Shown: one piece after another, positions 12,516 through 13,320 of the stretch
Layout: each line of letters begins with the position of its first letter
How positions within the stretch are numbered: position 1 is the stretch's first letter
Assembly (NCBI GenBank): GCA_002779665.1
Contig: PEVZ01000051.1
Coordinates: 1-13,320, forward strand
Direction: 5' to 3'
Source: Candidatus Roizmanbacteria bacterium CG06_land_8_20_14_3_00_34_14
GTDB lineage: Bacteria; Patescibacteriota; Microgenomatia; UBA1406; GWC2-37-13
DNA length: 13,320 nucleotides
Notes under the pieces: model-generated
The model's database searches: none
What the model saw: only the letters and a program-made list of their open reading frames with translations
Told to the model about the DNA's origin: nothing
Program-made: the position numbers and the translations under genes

Positions 12516-13320
12516 AGTACTATATAAAGACCTTCGGTTGCCAACAAAATCATGCCGATTCAGAGCGTATTGAGGCTGATTTTAAATCACGCGGTTACAC
12601 AAAAGCTCGAAGTTATAAAAGCGCCAACTACATAATAATAAATACCTGTATGATCAGGCAATCGGCTGAAAATCGAGTTTATGGATTAGTTAATAATCTT
12701 GGAAAAATAAAATCGGAAAAATTAAAAAAAGGTTTAGTCTTTAAAATAATTGTTACCGGTTGTATGATCGGAATAGTCTACCGAGATAAAACCGGCAAAT
12801 ATCTAAAACTCCTCAAACAAAAAATGCCGAACGCCGATGAATTTATGCCAATTGAAGAAGTCGGATTTAATCTCCCTCCTGTCCGATCCGATAAAGTGAG
12901 CGCTTGGGTTCCGATTTCCAATGGATGTAATAACTTCTGTACCTATTGCATCGTGCCTTTCACCCGAGGTCGCGAAATCAGCCGACCTTATGAAGATATT
13001 ATTACCGAATGCCATGAACTTAAAAATAAAGGATACAAAAACATTATGCTTCTTGGTCAAAATGTCAATTCATACGGTGCTGATTTATTAGTTGGTAAAA
13101 ATAATATCCAAGTGATGCGCGATGCACCAAAGACCTATTTTGATTTGGAGAAAGTGAAGGTACCTTTTTTGAGACAATCGCCTGGGGCCCCCGTGGGGGT
13201 GAGGCGGTCGAATAAAATGATGCCGAGCTTTCTGAAAAATGCTAAGCCAGTTTACGTTAAACATTTAGGACGATTTCGTATTCCAACTCTATTTCCAATC
13301 TTACTCAACGAAGTCGCTAA
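12512..13320 (+). CDS. miaB: tRNA methylthiotransferase MiaB (3' end beyond window)
   Basis: MiaB adds a methylthio group to i6A37 of tRNAs, using two [4Fe-4S] clusters and SAM. The frame opens with ATG 12512, overlapping the previous stop by ATGA, and remains open for 269 codons to the window edge. MKYYIKTFGCQQNHADSERI begins the UPF0004 domain. Its auxiliary-cluster cysteines are C10, C46 (NTCMIRQSAENR) and C84 (VTGCM). The radical-SAM CxxxCxxC is C139, C143, C146 (GCNNFCTYCIVPFTRGRE), followed by MLLGQNVNSYG. About 71 residues then separate NSYG from FPILLNEVA, where E. coli MiaB has roughly 10-15, so there is an extra block of about 55-60 residues. That block includes the GC-rich hairpin at 13173-13209. 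The C-terminal TRAM domain would be off the edge. Confidence 0.93.
   Translation, partial: MKYYIKTFGCQQNHADSERIEADFKSRGYTKARSYKSANYIIINTCMIRQSAENRVYGLVNNLGKIKSEKLKKGLVFKIIVTGCMIGIVYRDKTGKYLKLLKQKMPNADEFMPIEEVGFNLPPVRSDKVSAWVPISNGCNNFCTYCIVPFTRGREISRPYEDIITECHELKNKGYKNIMLLGQNVNSYGADLLVGKNNIQVMRDAPKTYFDLEKVKVPFLRQSPGAPVGVRRSNKMMPSFLKNAKPVYVKHLGRFRIPTLFPILLNEVA
13173..13209. repeat. GC-rich hairpin element inside miaB
   Basis: Nested complementary arms: GAC/GTC, CGCCT (13179-13183) with AGGCG (13202-13206), and an inner CCCCC-GT-GGGGG (13188-13199). This short GC block stands out in strongly AT-rich DNA and encodes SPGAPVGVRRS in frame. It looks like a palindromic repeat that landed in a tolerant insertion region. 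No second copy is in the window. Confidence 0.5.

Noticed and set aside
12803..13060. Minus-strand 85-codon frame
   Set aside because: It lies antisense to miaB, whose cluster cysteines are clearly encoded on the + strand.
1..13320. Prophage, toxin-antitoxin pair or defence island
   Set aside because: Apart from the Bro-N/DinD-like gene, which can be of phage or chromosomal type, there are no phage structural, integrase, toxin or defence genes.

Overview
The window reads as a piece of chromosome from an AT-rich, small-genome bacterium, most likely a member of the Candidate Phyla Radiation (Patescibacteria), probably on the Microgenomates side. The reasons are the gene families (a WecA-like transferase with lineage-type motif changes, a small membrane protein with an LPPQIPLYF motif, a SurA-N-like protein without a PPIase domain, MiaB with a long internal insertion), the absence of Shine-Dalgarno sequences at gene starts, and the density of short palindromic repeats. 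TGA is used as a normal stop codon, which argues against the recoded Gracilibacteria and Absconditabacteria. Placement is inference; no marker gene was searched.

Layout. 1-1334: the tail of an unknown + strand gene, a complete DinD-like (Bro-N) gene on the minus strand, a REP-like palindromic element, a 26-bp perfect palindrome, and the decayed remnant of a second DinD-like gene. 1335-4340: a UvrD-type helicase fused to a PD-(D/E)XK nuclease with a four-cysteine Fe-S signature. 4362-7316: two membrane glycosyltransferases (a GT2-type enzyme and a GT39/PMT-like enzyme) separated by a block of mirrored repeats. 7317-7512: a convergent intergenic region with a small MITE-like inverted-repeat element that runs into the enolase stop codon. 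7513-11038, all minus strand: glyA, a membrane-anchored SurA-N-like protein, tRNA-Gln(CTG) and eno. 11155 to the right edge, plus strand: a tightly coupled operon of a small membrane protein, a WecA/MraY-like transferase and miaB (cut by the window edge), each junction overlapping by ATGA.

How it fits together. The two glycosyltransferases and the WecA-like enzyme point to cell-surface polysaccharide or glycolipid synthesis on a polyprenyl-phosphate carrier. glyA, eno, tRNA-Gln and miaB are housekeeping genes. The DinD-like and helicase-nuclease genes both fit DNA repair, but they are on opposite strands and not obviously co-transcribed.

The most striking signal is repeat biology. The single helicase-nuclease gene carries four different repeat tracts (a 7-mer tandem, two palindromes and an 8-mer tandem), all read through in frame. 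One of them, a 26-bp perfect palindrome, is identical to a copy in the intergenic region 1.7 kb upstream. A GC-rich hairpin also sits inside miaB. A second recurring pattern is a TATAAT-like box 5-8 nt before the ATG of several genes, which suggests leaderless transcripts. I found no CRISPR array, rRNA or intact transposase.
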